Part shown: positions 1-7,824 of the stretch, one piece after another
Layout of the letters: every line of letters starts with the position of its first letter
How positions within the stretch are numbered: the first letter of the stretch is position 1
Origin: Lacrimispora sphenoides JCM 1415
GTDB lineage: Bacteria; Bacillota; Clostridia; Lachnospirales; Lachnospiraceae
DNA: 64,000 nucleotides
Direction of reading: 5' to 3'
Assembly: GCF_900105615.1 (NCBI RefSeq)
Contig: NZ_LT630003.1
Coordinates: 4,464,501-4,528,500, forward strand
Position numbers and translations under genes: made by a program
Notes under the pieces: model-generated
Seen by the model: only the letters and a program-made list of their open reading frames with translations
The model's database searches: none
What the model was told of the DNA's origin: nothing

Positions 1-763
1 TCTATCTGTACGTATTGCAATAGAGAGGAAATTAGAAGAGGAAGGGTTTAAAAAGTTTCCGGTCAATTTAGGGGATTCTGTGGAAAGCACATCGAATCTG
101 GACGGATTGATCTGCCTTGGGACCTTTAGTGAATCCATGGTAAACAAGGTGAAATCCTTTCATAAGCCGGCTGTTTTTGTGGATGCATTGGGTGACTTGG
201 ATTTGTTTGATTCCGTGGTAACAGATTTAAGACACTCTGTAAAGAAGGTGCTCAGTTATTTTTTACAGGAAGGCCACAAAAAGATCGCATTTATTGGAGG
301 CCGTGATGTGGATGTGGATGGGAAAGAAGTGGTGGATTTAAGGGTTCCTATTTATCGTTCTTTCATGGAAGAGAGAGGGATTCTAAATGAGGAATATATT
401 AAGATAGGCGGCTATACTCCCAAGCATGGATATAGGCTCGGAAAGGAACTTTTGGCTATGGAAGAAAGGCCAAGCGCTATCTTTACAGCAAACGATTCTT
501 TAGCCGTTGGTTGTTATAAAGCCATACAGGAGGCAGGGCTTTGTATTCCGGAGGATATCAGCATAATTGGATTTAATGATATCTCCATTGCTAAATATTT
601 GATTCCTCCTCTTACGACCGTTCATATTTATATGGATTTTATGGGTTCTCAGGCAGTAAGTATACTGGCGGAACGGATATATTCCGGGCGTGAGATCAGT
701 ATGCATATTTCCTTACCTACAAAATTGATGGTTCGGGGAAGTGTCAGTAAATGGAAAGGTTAG
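1..763 (+). CDS. LacI/GalR-family transcriptional regulator, 5' end outside window
   Basis: The reading frame is open from base 2, so the gene enters from the left. The DNA-binding helix-turn-helix domain lies outside the window and only the periplasmic-binding-protein-like effector domain is seen. Typical LacI-family signatures are VTDLRHSVKKVLSYFLQEGH followed by KKIAFIGG, then SAIFTANDSLAVGCYKAI, PEDISIIGFNDISIAKYLIPPLTTV and a C-terminal LPTKLMVRGSV. These are the sugar-responsive core and the usual family ending, so the C-terminus is complete. It probably represses a carbohydrate gene set to the left of the window. The effector cannot be read from sequence. A GTG near base 80 is internal and is not the start. 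A terminator follows. Confidence 0.85.
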   Translation, partial: LSVRIAIERKLEEEGFKKFPVNLGDSVESTSNLDGLICLGTFSESMVNKVKSFHKPAVFVDALGDLDLFDSVVTDLRHSVKKVLSYFLQEGHKKIAFIGGRDVDVDGKEVVDLRVPIYRSFMEERGILNEEYIKIGGYTPKHGYRLGKELLAMEERPSAIFTANDSLAVGCYKAIQEAGLCIPEDISIIGFNDISIAKYLIPPLTTVHIYMDFMGSQAVSILAERIYSGREISMHISLPTKLMVRGSVSKWKG

Positions 764-789
764 AATTAAGGGCTGCCGGCTCTATCAAG

Positions 790-832
790 ATGCTGTTTCT
801 TCGCGTTTGTGCGGGAGGAACAGCATTTTTTG
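790..832 (+). terminator. Rho-independent terminator after the LacI-type gene
   Basis: ATGCTGTT (790-797) pairs with AACAGCAT (819-826) and is followed by a T run. It separates the regulator gene from the marR operon. Confidence 0.75.
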
Positions 833-850
833 TGGATTTTATAAATCTGC

Positions 851-903
851 TTGACAAGTATCTGATTTCAGATTAACCTTTAAGTGTCCGATATCGGATA
901 CTT
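851..903 (+). promoter_or_regulatory. marR promoter with two stacked palindromic operators
   Basis: A TTGACA -35 box lies at 851-856, with a weak -10 around 874-879. Two related palindromes overlap it: ATCTGA-TT-TCAGAT at 860-873, and a 22-bp near-perfect palindrome AAGTGTCCGAT/ATCGGATACTT at 882-903 with one mismatched pair. Both share an AGTATC-YGA-type half. Position and symmetry fit autorepression by the MarR protein encoded just downstream. That link is inference. Confidence 0.7.
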
Positions 904-924
904 TATGATAGAGGAGATTCTGGA

Positions 925-1368
925 ATGAATGAACCGATCAAAAAGCAACAAGGAATTTTAAACCAACAGGAAAAGGAACTTGCAGCCATCTATCACAGCG
1001 CTGCTATAAGATACGGAATTTCTGACAGTGAACTTTGGGTATGGTATGCCCTTCTTGTTTGGGGAGGTGAGTATTCCCAGCAAGACATCTGTGATATATG
1101 GTCTTTGCCGAAACAGACTGTCAACTCCGTAATCGCAAATTTAACAAAAAAAGGCTATGTATTCCTGGAAACAGTTCCTGGAACGCGCAACCGGAAAATC
1201 ATCCGTCTTACCGAAGCAGGAAAAGCGTTTGGTGAAAACAGGGTACTGCATATATATGAAGCAGAAACGAGAGTCATCGAAAAGATGCCGGAGCAGGAGC
1301 TTAAGACATTCATCGCATTGATGGGGAAGTATATTACCCTTTTGCGTGAAGAAATAAATAAAGAGTAA
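925..1368 (+). CDS. MarR-family winged-helix regulator
   Basis: A 147-residue protein with the MarR layout: an N-terminal dimer helix, a helix-turn-helix (about residues 50-75, SQQDICDIWSLPKQTVNSVI), the wing (GYVFLETVPGTRNRKIIRLT) and a C-terminal dimer helix. It starts at ATG 925 after GAGGAGATTCTGGA. It probably represses its own operon through the palindromes at 860-903. A lipid-head-group transferase gene and a GT8 gene follow with short gaps (24 and 19 nt), so it likely controls a small cell-envelope operon. The ligand is unknown. Confidence 0.85.
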   Translation: MNEPIKKQQGILNQQEKELAAIYHSAAIRYGISDSELWVWYALLVWGGEYSQQDICDIWSLPKQTVNSVIANLTKKGYVFLETVPGTRNRKIIRLTEAGKAFGENRVLHIYEAETRVIEKMPEQELKTFIALMGKYITLLREEINKE

Positions 1369-1392
1369 TGAAAACAAGCAGAAAGGAGAATT

Positions 1393-1953
1393 ATGAATCG
1401 AGAACCTCAAAATAGGATCCTGACAATCCCAAATATGCTTTCCGCTTTACGCATATGCATGATACCGCTTCTTGTCTGGCTATACTACGTAAAACAGGAT
1501 TATTTAAGGACAGGAGGCCTTCTGATCCTGTCTGGCCTGACAGATGTTGTAGATGGTTTTATTGCAAGACGTTTTCAAATGATCAGCAATTTGGGTAAGG
1601 TATTGGACCCGATTGCTGATAAGCTGACCCAGGGGGCGATGCTCTTTTGCCTTGTCACCCGCTTCCCCTTAATGATGGCACCGCTTGTTCTTCTGATTCT
1701 GAAAGAGATATTTGCAGGAATCACAGGCTTTTTGGTGATCCGGAACACGGGGCAGGTTTTTGGGGCAAATTGGCATGGTAAAGCAGCAACGATTCTGCTT
1801 TATGCCATGATGATCCTTCATGTGATATGGAATGACATTCCCAGGATATTATCGGATATGCTTATTGTAATTTGCATCCTTATGATGTTTGTTTCTCTTG
1901 TTCTTTACGGAATCCGCAATATAGCGGCATTGAAGAATACAAACAAAACTTAG
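1393..1953 (+). CDS. CDP-alcohol phosphatidyltransferase family (PgsA-like) membrane protein
   Basis: A 186-residue integral membrane protein carrying the complete family motif DG-x2-AR-x8-G-x3-D-x3-D, read as DGFIARRF...GKVLDPIAD around residues 52-75. Its Asp residues bind metal and the CDP-alcohol. Hydrophobic segments before and after fit a six-helix topology. The length matches phosphatidylglycerophosphate synthase (PgsA). It may instead make another phospholipid, because this copy sits with marR and a glycosyltransferase rather than in a housekeeping context. The start has a GAAAGGAG site. Confidence 0.85.
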   Translation: MNREPQNRILTIPNMLSALRICMIPLLVWLYYVKQDYLRTGGLLILSGLTDVVDGFIARRFQMISNLGKVLDPIADKLTQGAMLFCLVTRFPLMMAPLVLLILKEIFAGITGFLVIRNTGQVFGANWHGKAATILLYAMMILHVIWNDIPRILSDMLIVICILMMFVSLVLYGIRNIAALKNTNKT

Positions 1954-1972
1954 CAAAGAAAGGAGAAGAATC

Positions 1973-2794
1973 ATGCATAATGACACAATCAATCTGCTTG
2001 TGACCTTTGATAAAAACTATATAAAACCGTTTCAAACCATGTTAGTGTCTCTGCTTGCTAATAATCCTCGGGAAACCGTACATGTATGGCTGCTGCATAG
2101 CGCGATCCCCCAGGAGGAGCTTCAAGCCCTGGAAGAATACTGCAGCTTGCGCTGTGTACCCTTAACTCCACTGCAGGTAGACCGTGCAATCTTCCAGAAT
2201 GCCCCCATTTCAAAAAGGTACCCTCAGGAGATGTATTACCGCTTGCTGGCTCCCCATCTTCTTCCTGAGTCCTTGGAAAAGGTTCTTTATCTTGATCCGG
2301 ATATCCTTGTGATTAATCCCCTTCGCCCATTGTGGGATGTGGAACTTAAAGGGTGTGCCTTTGCCGCCGCGTCCCATACCGGAATTACGGAGATAATGAA
2401 TGATATCAATCGTGTAAGGCTGGGTACCGAGCATGACTATTACAATACCGGTGTTTTGTTGATGGATTTAGAAAAGGCCAGGGAGCTTGTCAAGACAGAT
2501 GCTATTTTTAAGTGTGTCAGCGAACACGAATCGGACCTTCTGCTCCCGGATCAGGATGTTTTTAATTTCCTGTATGGACAGCAGACCATGCAGGTGGACG
2601 ATGCCATATGGAACTATGATGCCAGGTATTACTCTAATTACCTCATAAGAAGCGGCGGCATTATTAATCTGGAATGGGTAATGCAGAAGACGGCGGTTCT
2701 TCATTTCTGCGGAAAAAGAAAACCCTGGGCAGCATCCTATTCCCATCGCTTTGGGTCTCTGTATAAGCATTATATGCAGGCTGCCGCCAGATAG
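1973..2794 (+). CDS. Glycosyltransferase family 8 (LgtC-like)
   Basis: A 273-residue GT-A-fold retaining glycosyltransferase. Seen: an N-terminal nucleotide-binding strand (NLLVTFDKNYIKPFQTML), the DxD metal motif in YLDPDILVIN (about residue 105), the acceptor-region motif YNTGVLLMDL, DQDVFN, and a C-terminal HFCGKRKPW typical of GT8. It transfers a hexose from a UDP-sugar to an unknown acceptor, perhaps a glycolipid given the CDP-alcohol transferase gene in the same operon. Start ATG 1973 follows AGAAAGGAG. It is the last gene of the marR operon. Confidence 0.88.
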   Translation: MHNDTINLLVTFDKNYIKPFQTMLVSLLANNPRETVHVWLLHSAIPQEELQALEEYCSLRCVPLTPLQVDRAIFQNAPISKRYPQEMYYRLLAPHLLPESLEKVLYLDPDILVINPLRPLWDVELKGCAFAAASHTGITEIMNDINRVRLGTEHDYYNTGVLLMDLEKARELVKTDAIFKCVSEHESDLLLPDQDVFNFLYGQQTMQVDDAIWNYDARYYSNYLIRSGGIINLEWVMQKTAVLHFCGKRKPWAASYSHRFGSLYKHYMQAAAR

Positions 2795-2847
2795 CAGTTT
2801 GAATCAGCAGGTGTTGCGGCATGATACCAGAGAATACAACAGCAAAA

Positions 2848-2873
2848 CGGCATAGTCAAAACTGACTATGCCG
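2848..2873 (-). terminator. Hairpin terminator between convergent genes
   Basis: CGGCATAGTCA (2848-2858) pairs with TGACTATGCCG (2863-2873). The T tract (TTTTGCTGTT) lies on the minus-strand side, so it mainly serves the small minus-strand gene at 2899-3165. Confidence 0.7.
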
Positions 2874-2898
2874 TATGGTGTACGAACACTTCTTTCGC

Positions 2899-3165
2899 TT
2901 ATTCTTCTATGACCTGAATTTCCAGAAAATCAAAATCAATGTGCTCTATAAAATTATCCTGGGTAAACCGGGCCTTGGAATGTCTTTGAAATTCATGGAT
3001 GGTAGCATCAAGCCACATAGGTTTTCCAAGATCGAACTGGAGGCAGATATCGTCAAGCGCCTGAAAGACCATAGTAGTTCTGGAAAGGCTGTAGTCGGAG
3101 ATGCAGATGACGGTGTCTTTCATGATCCTGGTATCTTTCATTAATTTTGCCCACATGCGAAACAT
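2899..3165 (-). CDS. Small conserved clostridial protein of unknown function
   Basis: I read 88 residues beginning MFRMWAKLMKDTRIMKDTVI. An ATG 36 bases further upstream (3201) has no ribosome site, while ATG 3165 follows AAAGGA, so I prefer 3165. The protein is acidic at the C-terminus (FIEHIDFDFLEIQVIEE). It has no signal peptide or membrane segment. I recall similar short proteins in Lachnospiraceae but cannot assign a function. The opposite-strand reading frame over the same bases lacks family character and is treated as a shadow. Confidence 0.7.
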   Translation of the reverse strand: MFRMWAKLMKDTRIMKDTVICISDYSLSRTTMVFQALDDICLQFDLGKPMWLDATIHEFQRHSKARFTQDNFIEHIDFDFLEIQVIEE

Positions 3166-3334
3166 AAACGAATTTTCCTTTCTAAAATAAGGGGATGCCA
3201 TCAGTTGCTTTTATGATGCAACGATTATAGCATTATTGCACAGAAAAAGGCAAGAAGGAAAATGGCGGACATTGTAAAACAATGAAAAATATGATAGAAT
3301 CTTTGTAGGAAAAACCGAAGGAGGAAGACTTAAG

Positions 3335-4426
3335 ATGGCGCAACCCATAACAGATCAGGTTGGTTTTCTTGGAGAGGCCTGCAGGGCCGTTCAGGAGCTA
3401 TCTGCAAGCAGGAGTTTATTGGAAAAGTTCCGGCTGGAGGAGAAACGTCTGGAGAAGGAACTGGATGCAGAAAGGAAGGCTGTGACAGATGCCATCAGCC
3501 TTACGGTGAAGAAACGGATCGAGGAAATAAACGACACCTATGACAAGGAAATAGCAAGGGAACAGGACCGCTTAAAACGGATGAGAGGGAAGCGGGAGAA
3601 GGCAAAAACCCAGGGAGTCAGGGAACGGATCGAAGAGGAGACGGCAGAGCTTAAGGCAAACAACCGGGAGTTAATGCTGCAGATGAAGTCAGTTTTCCAG
3701 CAGGACCGGGTTCCTGGCCTTTGTAAAAGCGGCTGGTATTATGCTCTGTATCTTCCCAGGGGATTTTCTGAGTTCCTTGTGCTGCTTTTTAATATTTTCT
3801 TGTTCTTTCTTGCAATCCCCTGCGGGATCTATCTGTTGCTTCCGGAGAAATCTCCTTTTTATCTTATGGGGATTTACTTTGCGGCCATTTTGTTTTTTGG
3901 GGGCCTTTACATCCTCATCAATAATCTTACCAAGGTGAGGCATCAGAGTGCATTAAGAAAAGGAAGGTCCATCAGAGACCTTATTAAGTCCAACAAACGA
4001 AAGATCAAGGTTATCGTCCATTCTATAAAAAAAGACCGTGATGAAGCAGTATACAATCTGGAGAAATATGATGACGAGATCGCCCGGATCGATCAGGACT
4101 TATCCAATATTGCCGATAAGAAGCGGGAAGCCTTAAATACCTTTGATAAGGTGACAAAGACCATCCTGTCCGATGAGATCGCCGGCAACAGCAGGGATAA
4201 GATTGCAAAGCTTGAGGAAGAATATGAAGCGGCAGCAGCGAATGCCAATGAGGCGGAAATCAGGGTAAAGGAGCAGACCCTGTTTATCAATGATAACTAT
4301 GCGTCCTATATTGGAAAAGAATTTATGGTTCCGGAAAGGCTTGACGAACTGGCAGATATGATCCGGATGGGCAAGGCTTCCTCCATCAGTGAAGCAAAAA
4401 CTCTTTATAAGAGTCTTAAAGAATAA
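3335..4426 (+). CDS. Coiled-coil protein with a central two-helix membrane hairpin
   Basis: 363 residues, family not recognised. Residues about 20-125 are a long charged coiled coil rich in Lys, Glu and Arg. Two hydrophobic helices follow (about 147-168 and 175-197, FLVLLFNIFLFFLAIPCGIYLLL and LMGIYFAAILFFGGLYIL). Residues 205-320 are a second coiled coil. This order suggests a membrane-anchored scaffold with both coiled ends in the cytoplasm. The start has a GAAGGAGGAAGA site. Upstream bases contain TATGATAGAAT, a likely -10 region. It stands alone between terminators. Confidence 0.75.
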   Translation: MAQPITDQVGFLGEACRAVQELSASRSLLEKFRLEEKRLEKELDAERKAVTDAISLTVKKRIEEINDTYDKEIAREQDRLKRMRGKREKAKTQGVRERIEEETAELKANNRELMLQMKSVFQQDRVPGLCKSGWYYALYLPRGFSEFLVLLFNIFLFFLAIPCGIYLLLPEKSPFYLMGIYFAAILFFGGLYILINNLTKVRHQSALRKGRSIRDLIKSNKRKIKVIVHSIKKDRDEAVYNLEKYDDEIARIDQDLSNIADKKREALNTFDKVTKTILSDEIAGNSRDKIAKLEEEYEAAAANANEAEIRVKEQTLFINDNYASYIGKEFMVPERLDELADMIRMGKASSISEAKTLYKSLKE

Positions 4427-4430
4427 AATC

Positions 4431-4479
4431 AAGGTGCGGGATGAAAGGGTTTGTCTGCCTTTTTCCGGCACCTTTTTTA
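4431..4479 (+). terminator. Terminator after the coiled-coil membrane protein
   Basis: AAGGTGC (4431-4437) pairs with GCACCTT at about 4468-4474. A six-T run follows. The stem contains a large internal loop. Confidence 0.65.
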
Positions 4480-4599
4480 ATATAATTACCTCTATGAAGG
4501 CAATTTCCCAATGATATTTCCTGTCCCTGTAAATGAATAATTCCATAAATGGCGGCTTATAATAGAACAGAGAAAATATGGACAGCAAGGCAGGATATT

Positions 4600-5199
4600 A
4601 TGAAATTATGGGAAAGAATTGCGATCCGCGGAAACCGGGACGTTTTTTATTATGATACAAAGCAGGTATTCCAGGCAGAGGAGTTTGCTTCCAGGCTTTA
4701 CGACATGATACGTATGGAGCAGGAAAACGGAAAGGTGGCGGGAGTGCTGTTTTTGTGCATTGGAACCGACCGCTCTACGGGAGACAGTCTTGGACCGCTC
4801 ATTGGCTACAAGCTGAAGGAAAAGGAGCTGGAATATTTAGAAATTCTGGGGACACTGGAACGTCCGGTCCATGCCATGAATCTGGAGACTTACCAGACCA
4901 TTTTAAAGCTTCGCTATCCGAATCACGTGGTGGTGGCAGTGGATGCTTCTGTCGGAAGCTTGGAGCATATCGGCTATGTAACACTGGGAAAAGGAGCGTT
5001 AAAGCCAGGCCTTGGTGTCAGTAAGGAGCTTCGGGCCGTAGGAGATATTTTTATTACCGGGATCGTAGGGAGCTGCGGTAATTATGACCCTCTGATGCTG
5101 CAGAGCATCCGGCTTTCCGTTGTTATGCGCATGGCTGACTGCATCAGCTATAGTATTTATCTTGTCGAAAAGTTATGGGAAAACACTGCCCTGCTTTGA
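4600..5199 (+). CDS. yyaC: YyaC-family spore protein (DUF1256)
   Basis: 199 residues. Recognised from the family core: FLCIGTDRSTGDSLGPLIG (about residue 50), GTLERPVHAMNLETY, VVAVDASVGSLEHIGYV, LGKGALKPGLGVSKELRAVGD and ITGIVGSCGNYDPLMLQ. YyaC proteins are spore-associated and distantly resemble germination-protease and hydrogenase-maturation peptidase folds. The natural role is poorly known. An in-frame ATG exists at 4549, but a TATAAT box lies just after it at 4558-4563, so translation most likely starts at ATG 4600 (MKLWERIAIRG). Presence supports a spore former. Confidence 0.88.
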   Translation: MKLWERIAIRGNRDVFYYDTKQVFQAEEFASRLYDMIRMEQENGKVAGVLFLCIGTDRSTGDSLGPLIGYKLKEKELEYLEILGTLERPVHAMNLETYQTILKLRYPNHVVVAVDASVGSLEHIGYVTLGKGALKPGLGVSKELRAVGDIFITGIVGSCGNYDPLMLQSIRLSVVMRMADCISYSIYLVEKLWENTALL

Positions 5200-5261
5200 C
5201 ACGATTTTCACCCGTTTCATGCTATGATTCATTGGATTAAAAAGAATAGCGAGGTGAGCCA

Positions 5262-6476
5262 ATGGGTGAATTATATAATCCGTTCCCGAAGCTGCCGAAG
5301 AATATAAGGCAGATCGGGGAAAGGGATCAGATTGTAAAATTGTATATGGAAGATTATGTAAATACGTATTTGAAACGTCTGTATCCTGCGGGTGGACAAG
5401 AACTCCGGGTTGGTCTTCTGTTAGGCGGCATGGAATTCAATGACGGAACGCCATATATCTTCATTGACGGTGCTTTGGAAATGGAGGATGTGACGGAGGC
5501 AGGAGGCCGGGTGGTGTTTTCGGAGCTGTCCTGGAAAAGGGCCTATCGGAATATGGAGCAGCTTTTTCCAAAGCGGTCCATCCAGGGCTGGTTTTTGTGC
5601 GGCAGGCCGGGAGATGATTTAAGTCCCATCAATTATTGGAAACAGCATATTCAGTATTTTGGGGGACCCAACAGGCTGATGTATTTAAGCAATGGAGCGG
5701 ATGGAGACGAAACAGTTTACATAACTTCGGAGGATGGATTTTACAAGCTTAAAGGATACAGCATTTATTATGAGCGAAATCAGATGATGCAGGACTATAT
5801 GGTACTGCGAAAGGATGTAAAACGTATCGAAACCGATACAAATGATAAGGTAATCGAAGAATTCCGCAAGCGGATGGACGAGCATAAGGTGGAAGTTACG
5901 GACCGGCATCAGACGGTAGGGCTTCTCCGGGGCATGTGTATGGCCATGTCAATCGTCATATTAGCTGGCGGAATTGTTATGTTTAACAACTATGAACGGA
6001 TGCGGAGTATGGAAAGTGTGATCGCATCGGCCATTCCGGCCAAGGCGGAACAGATTTTGATTGGGAAAAAAGGCACGGAAAAAGGAGGTAACGGCGAATC
6101 CAAGGTAATTGTGGAAGAGGCAGAGGGAGGCGTTTATCCTACCACTGCAGTAAGTAAGGAGACCATGTCTGAAACTATGCCGGAACAATCCCAGGCGGAG
6201 ACCATGGCGGAGAGCAAAGCAGCAGAAACGATGCCCCAGGAGACTCCGGCGGCGACACAGGCGCCGACTCAGGCAGCGACTCAGCCAGCAGTCCAGGAAA
6301 CAGAGGCAGCTGCAGAGAACACTCCGCGGGTTCATGTGGTACAGGAGGGAGAAACTCTTTACGGTATCTGTATAGCCGAATACCATACGGTAAATAAATT
6401 AAAAGAAATCTGTGAGCTTAACGGTCTGGATGATGAAAATAAAATTGTAGCCGGCCAGAAATTACTTCTTCCATAG
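5262..6476 (+). CDS. Membrane protein with C-terminal LysM domain
   Basis: 404 residues. An N-terminal globular domain of about 200 residues (LLLGGMEFNDGTPYIFIDGALEME) resembles no family I can name. Then come a membrane helix (about 226-243), a low-complexity linker rich in Ala, Thr, Glu, Gln and Met, and a C-terminal LysM motif (HVVQEGETLYGICIAEYHTV, then GLDDENKIVAGQKLLLP). The LysM faces the outside and binds peptidoglycan-type glycans, while the N-terminal domain stays in the cytoplasm. The position between yyaC and a membrane-anchored propeller protein hints at an envelope or spore role. The start has a GCGAGGTGAG site. Confidence 0.82.
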   Translation: MGELYNPFPKLPKNIRQIGERDQIVKLYMEDYVNTYLKRLYPAGGQELRVGLLLGGMEFNDGTPYIFIDGALEMEDVTEAGGRVVFSELSWKRAYRNMEQLFPKRSIQGWFLCGRPGDDLSPINYWKQHIQYFGGPNRLMYLSNGADGDETVYITSEDGFYKLKGYSIYYERNQMMQDYMVLRKDVKRIETDTNDKVIEEFRKRMDEHKVEVTDRHQTVGLLRGMCMAMSIVILAGGIVMFNNYERMRSMESVIASAIPAKAEQILIGKKGTEKGGNGESKVIVEEAEGGVYPTTAVSKETMSETMPEQSQAETMAESKAAETMPQETPAATQAPTQAATQPAVQETEAAAENTPRVHVVQEGETLYGICIAEYHTVNKLKEICELNGLDDENKIVAGQKLLLP

Positions 6477-6549
6477 AAAAATATAATGCGTTTCTTCCTG
6501 AAATGATGTATACTACCAGTATATATGGGCATTTTTGGGAGAAAAGAGC

Positions 6550-7824
6550 ATGATTGACAGGAACTCTATGAATCGAGAGATTAAAAAAAACCAGCTTCGG
6601 CGGCAGATTGTTTCATCTTCTCCTCAGGAGGGCACAGACAGCCAGGAGATCATAAAAAAAGCCCTCACCAGGGTGAAAAAGAGAAGGATCAGGATCGCTC
6701 TGGTGCTGTTTTTGGTGTTTATAGCAGGAGCCATAGGTGTTTATGAGTATTTTACCCATTATCAGTACACCCAGTATGGCGTAGCCTGGAGTAAAGATAT
6801 GAATGAGGGAAGCTATGTGGGATATCTTAGCTTTGGTTCCAATGTATTAAAATACAGCAAGGATGGAGCCTCCTATCTGGATTCCCAGGGGAAAGAAGTC
6901 TGGATACAAAGCTATGAAATGAAATCTCCCATGGCATGCGTAAACGGGAATTATGCGGCTATTGCGGACCAGCAGGGAAATTCCATTTATATCTTTGATA
7001 AATCAGGTAATACTGGTATAGCGACTACGGTGCTTCCTGTCGTGAAGGCAACGGTGTCCTCTTACGGAGTGGTGGCCGCGATCCTGGAGGACTCCACATC
7101 AAATTATATTTATTTCTTTAAGCGGGATGGAAGCGCCCTTGATGTAAAGATCAAGGCACTTTTAGGAGGGGATTCTGGTTATCCGGTGGATATCAGCTTG
7201 TCCCCTGATGGCACCCAGCTGATCGGTGCTTATGCATATTTGAAAAACGGAACGTTAAACGGCAGGGTGGCTTTTCACAATTTTGCGGAAATCGGCAAAA
7301 GCGTTCCTGACAGACTGGTGGGCGGTTTTGATGAGCCTTATGATTCTTCCCTTGTCGCCCAGGTCCAGTTCCTTGACGATACATACTCCTGTGCCTTTGC
7401 TGACAACAGCGTATCTTTTTACTCCACTAAGAATGAGCTTTCTCCGGAGCTGATCCGGCAGGTAGCCGTGGAAGAGGAGATAAGGAGCGTGTTTTATTCG
7501 GAAAAATATGTTGGGCTTATTGTAAACAACCCGGAAGGAGAAAATCCCTACCGTCTGGATGTGTACAAGCCCAATGGGAATCTTGTGTTTTCCAAAGGTT
7601 TCCAATATCAGTACACCCATGCGGATATTGACGGGGACCATGTAATTTTGTATAATGAAGATTCTTGCAGAGTCTATAACATGTCCGGAAGGCTTAAGTT
7701 TGCCGGGACATTTGATTTTCCGATATCTAAGATTAGAAACGGCAGGTTCCCCAATACTCTGATCGTAACCGGCACCCAAAACATGAAAGAAATAAGATTA
7801 CAAATAGGAGGACAATACCAATGA
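6550..7824 (+). CDS. DUF5711-like membrane-anchored beta-propeller protein
   Basis: 424 residues. A basic cytoplasmic N-terminus (LTRVKKRRIR) precedes one membrane helix (about 52-72), then an extracytoplasmic domain made of repeated beta blades (YLDSQGKEVWIQSY, YIFDKSGN, VDISLSPDGTQLIGAY). This fits the DUF5711/WD40-like group found in Lachnospiraceae. A TTG 15 bases upstream (6535) lies inside the ribosome site (TTGGGAGAAAAGAGC), so ATG 6550 is chosen. Its stop overlaps the transketolase start (ATGA), so the two are translationally coupled, an odd pairing. Function unknown. Confidence 0.82.
   Translation: MIDRNSMNREIKKNQLRRQIVSSSPQEGTDSQEIIKKALTRVKKRRIRIALVLFLVFIAGAIGVYEYFTHYQYTQYGVAWSKDMNEGSYVGYLSFGSNVLKYSKDGASYLDSQGKEVWIQSYEMKSPMACVNGNYAAIADQQGNSIYIFDKSGNTGIATTVLPVVKATVSSYGVVAAILEDSTSNYIYFFKRDGSALDVKIKALLGGDSGYPVDISLSPDGTQLIGAYAYLKNGTLNGRVAFHNFAEIGKSVPDRLVGGFDEPYDSSLVAQVQFLDDTYSCAFADNSVSFYSTKNELSPELIRQVAVEEEIRSVFYSEKYVGLIVNNPEGENPYRLDVYKPNGNLVFSKGFQYQYTHADIDGDHVILYNEDSCRVYNMSGRLKFAGTFDFPISKIRNGRFPNTLIVTGTQNMKEIRLQIGGQYQ

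Noticed and set aside
2875..3144. Plus-strand frame opposite the small gene at 2899-3165
   Set aside because: The minus-strand product looks like a conserved protein and has a good ribosome site; the plus frame overlaps a terminator and has neither.
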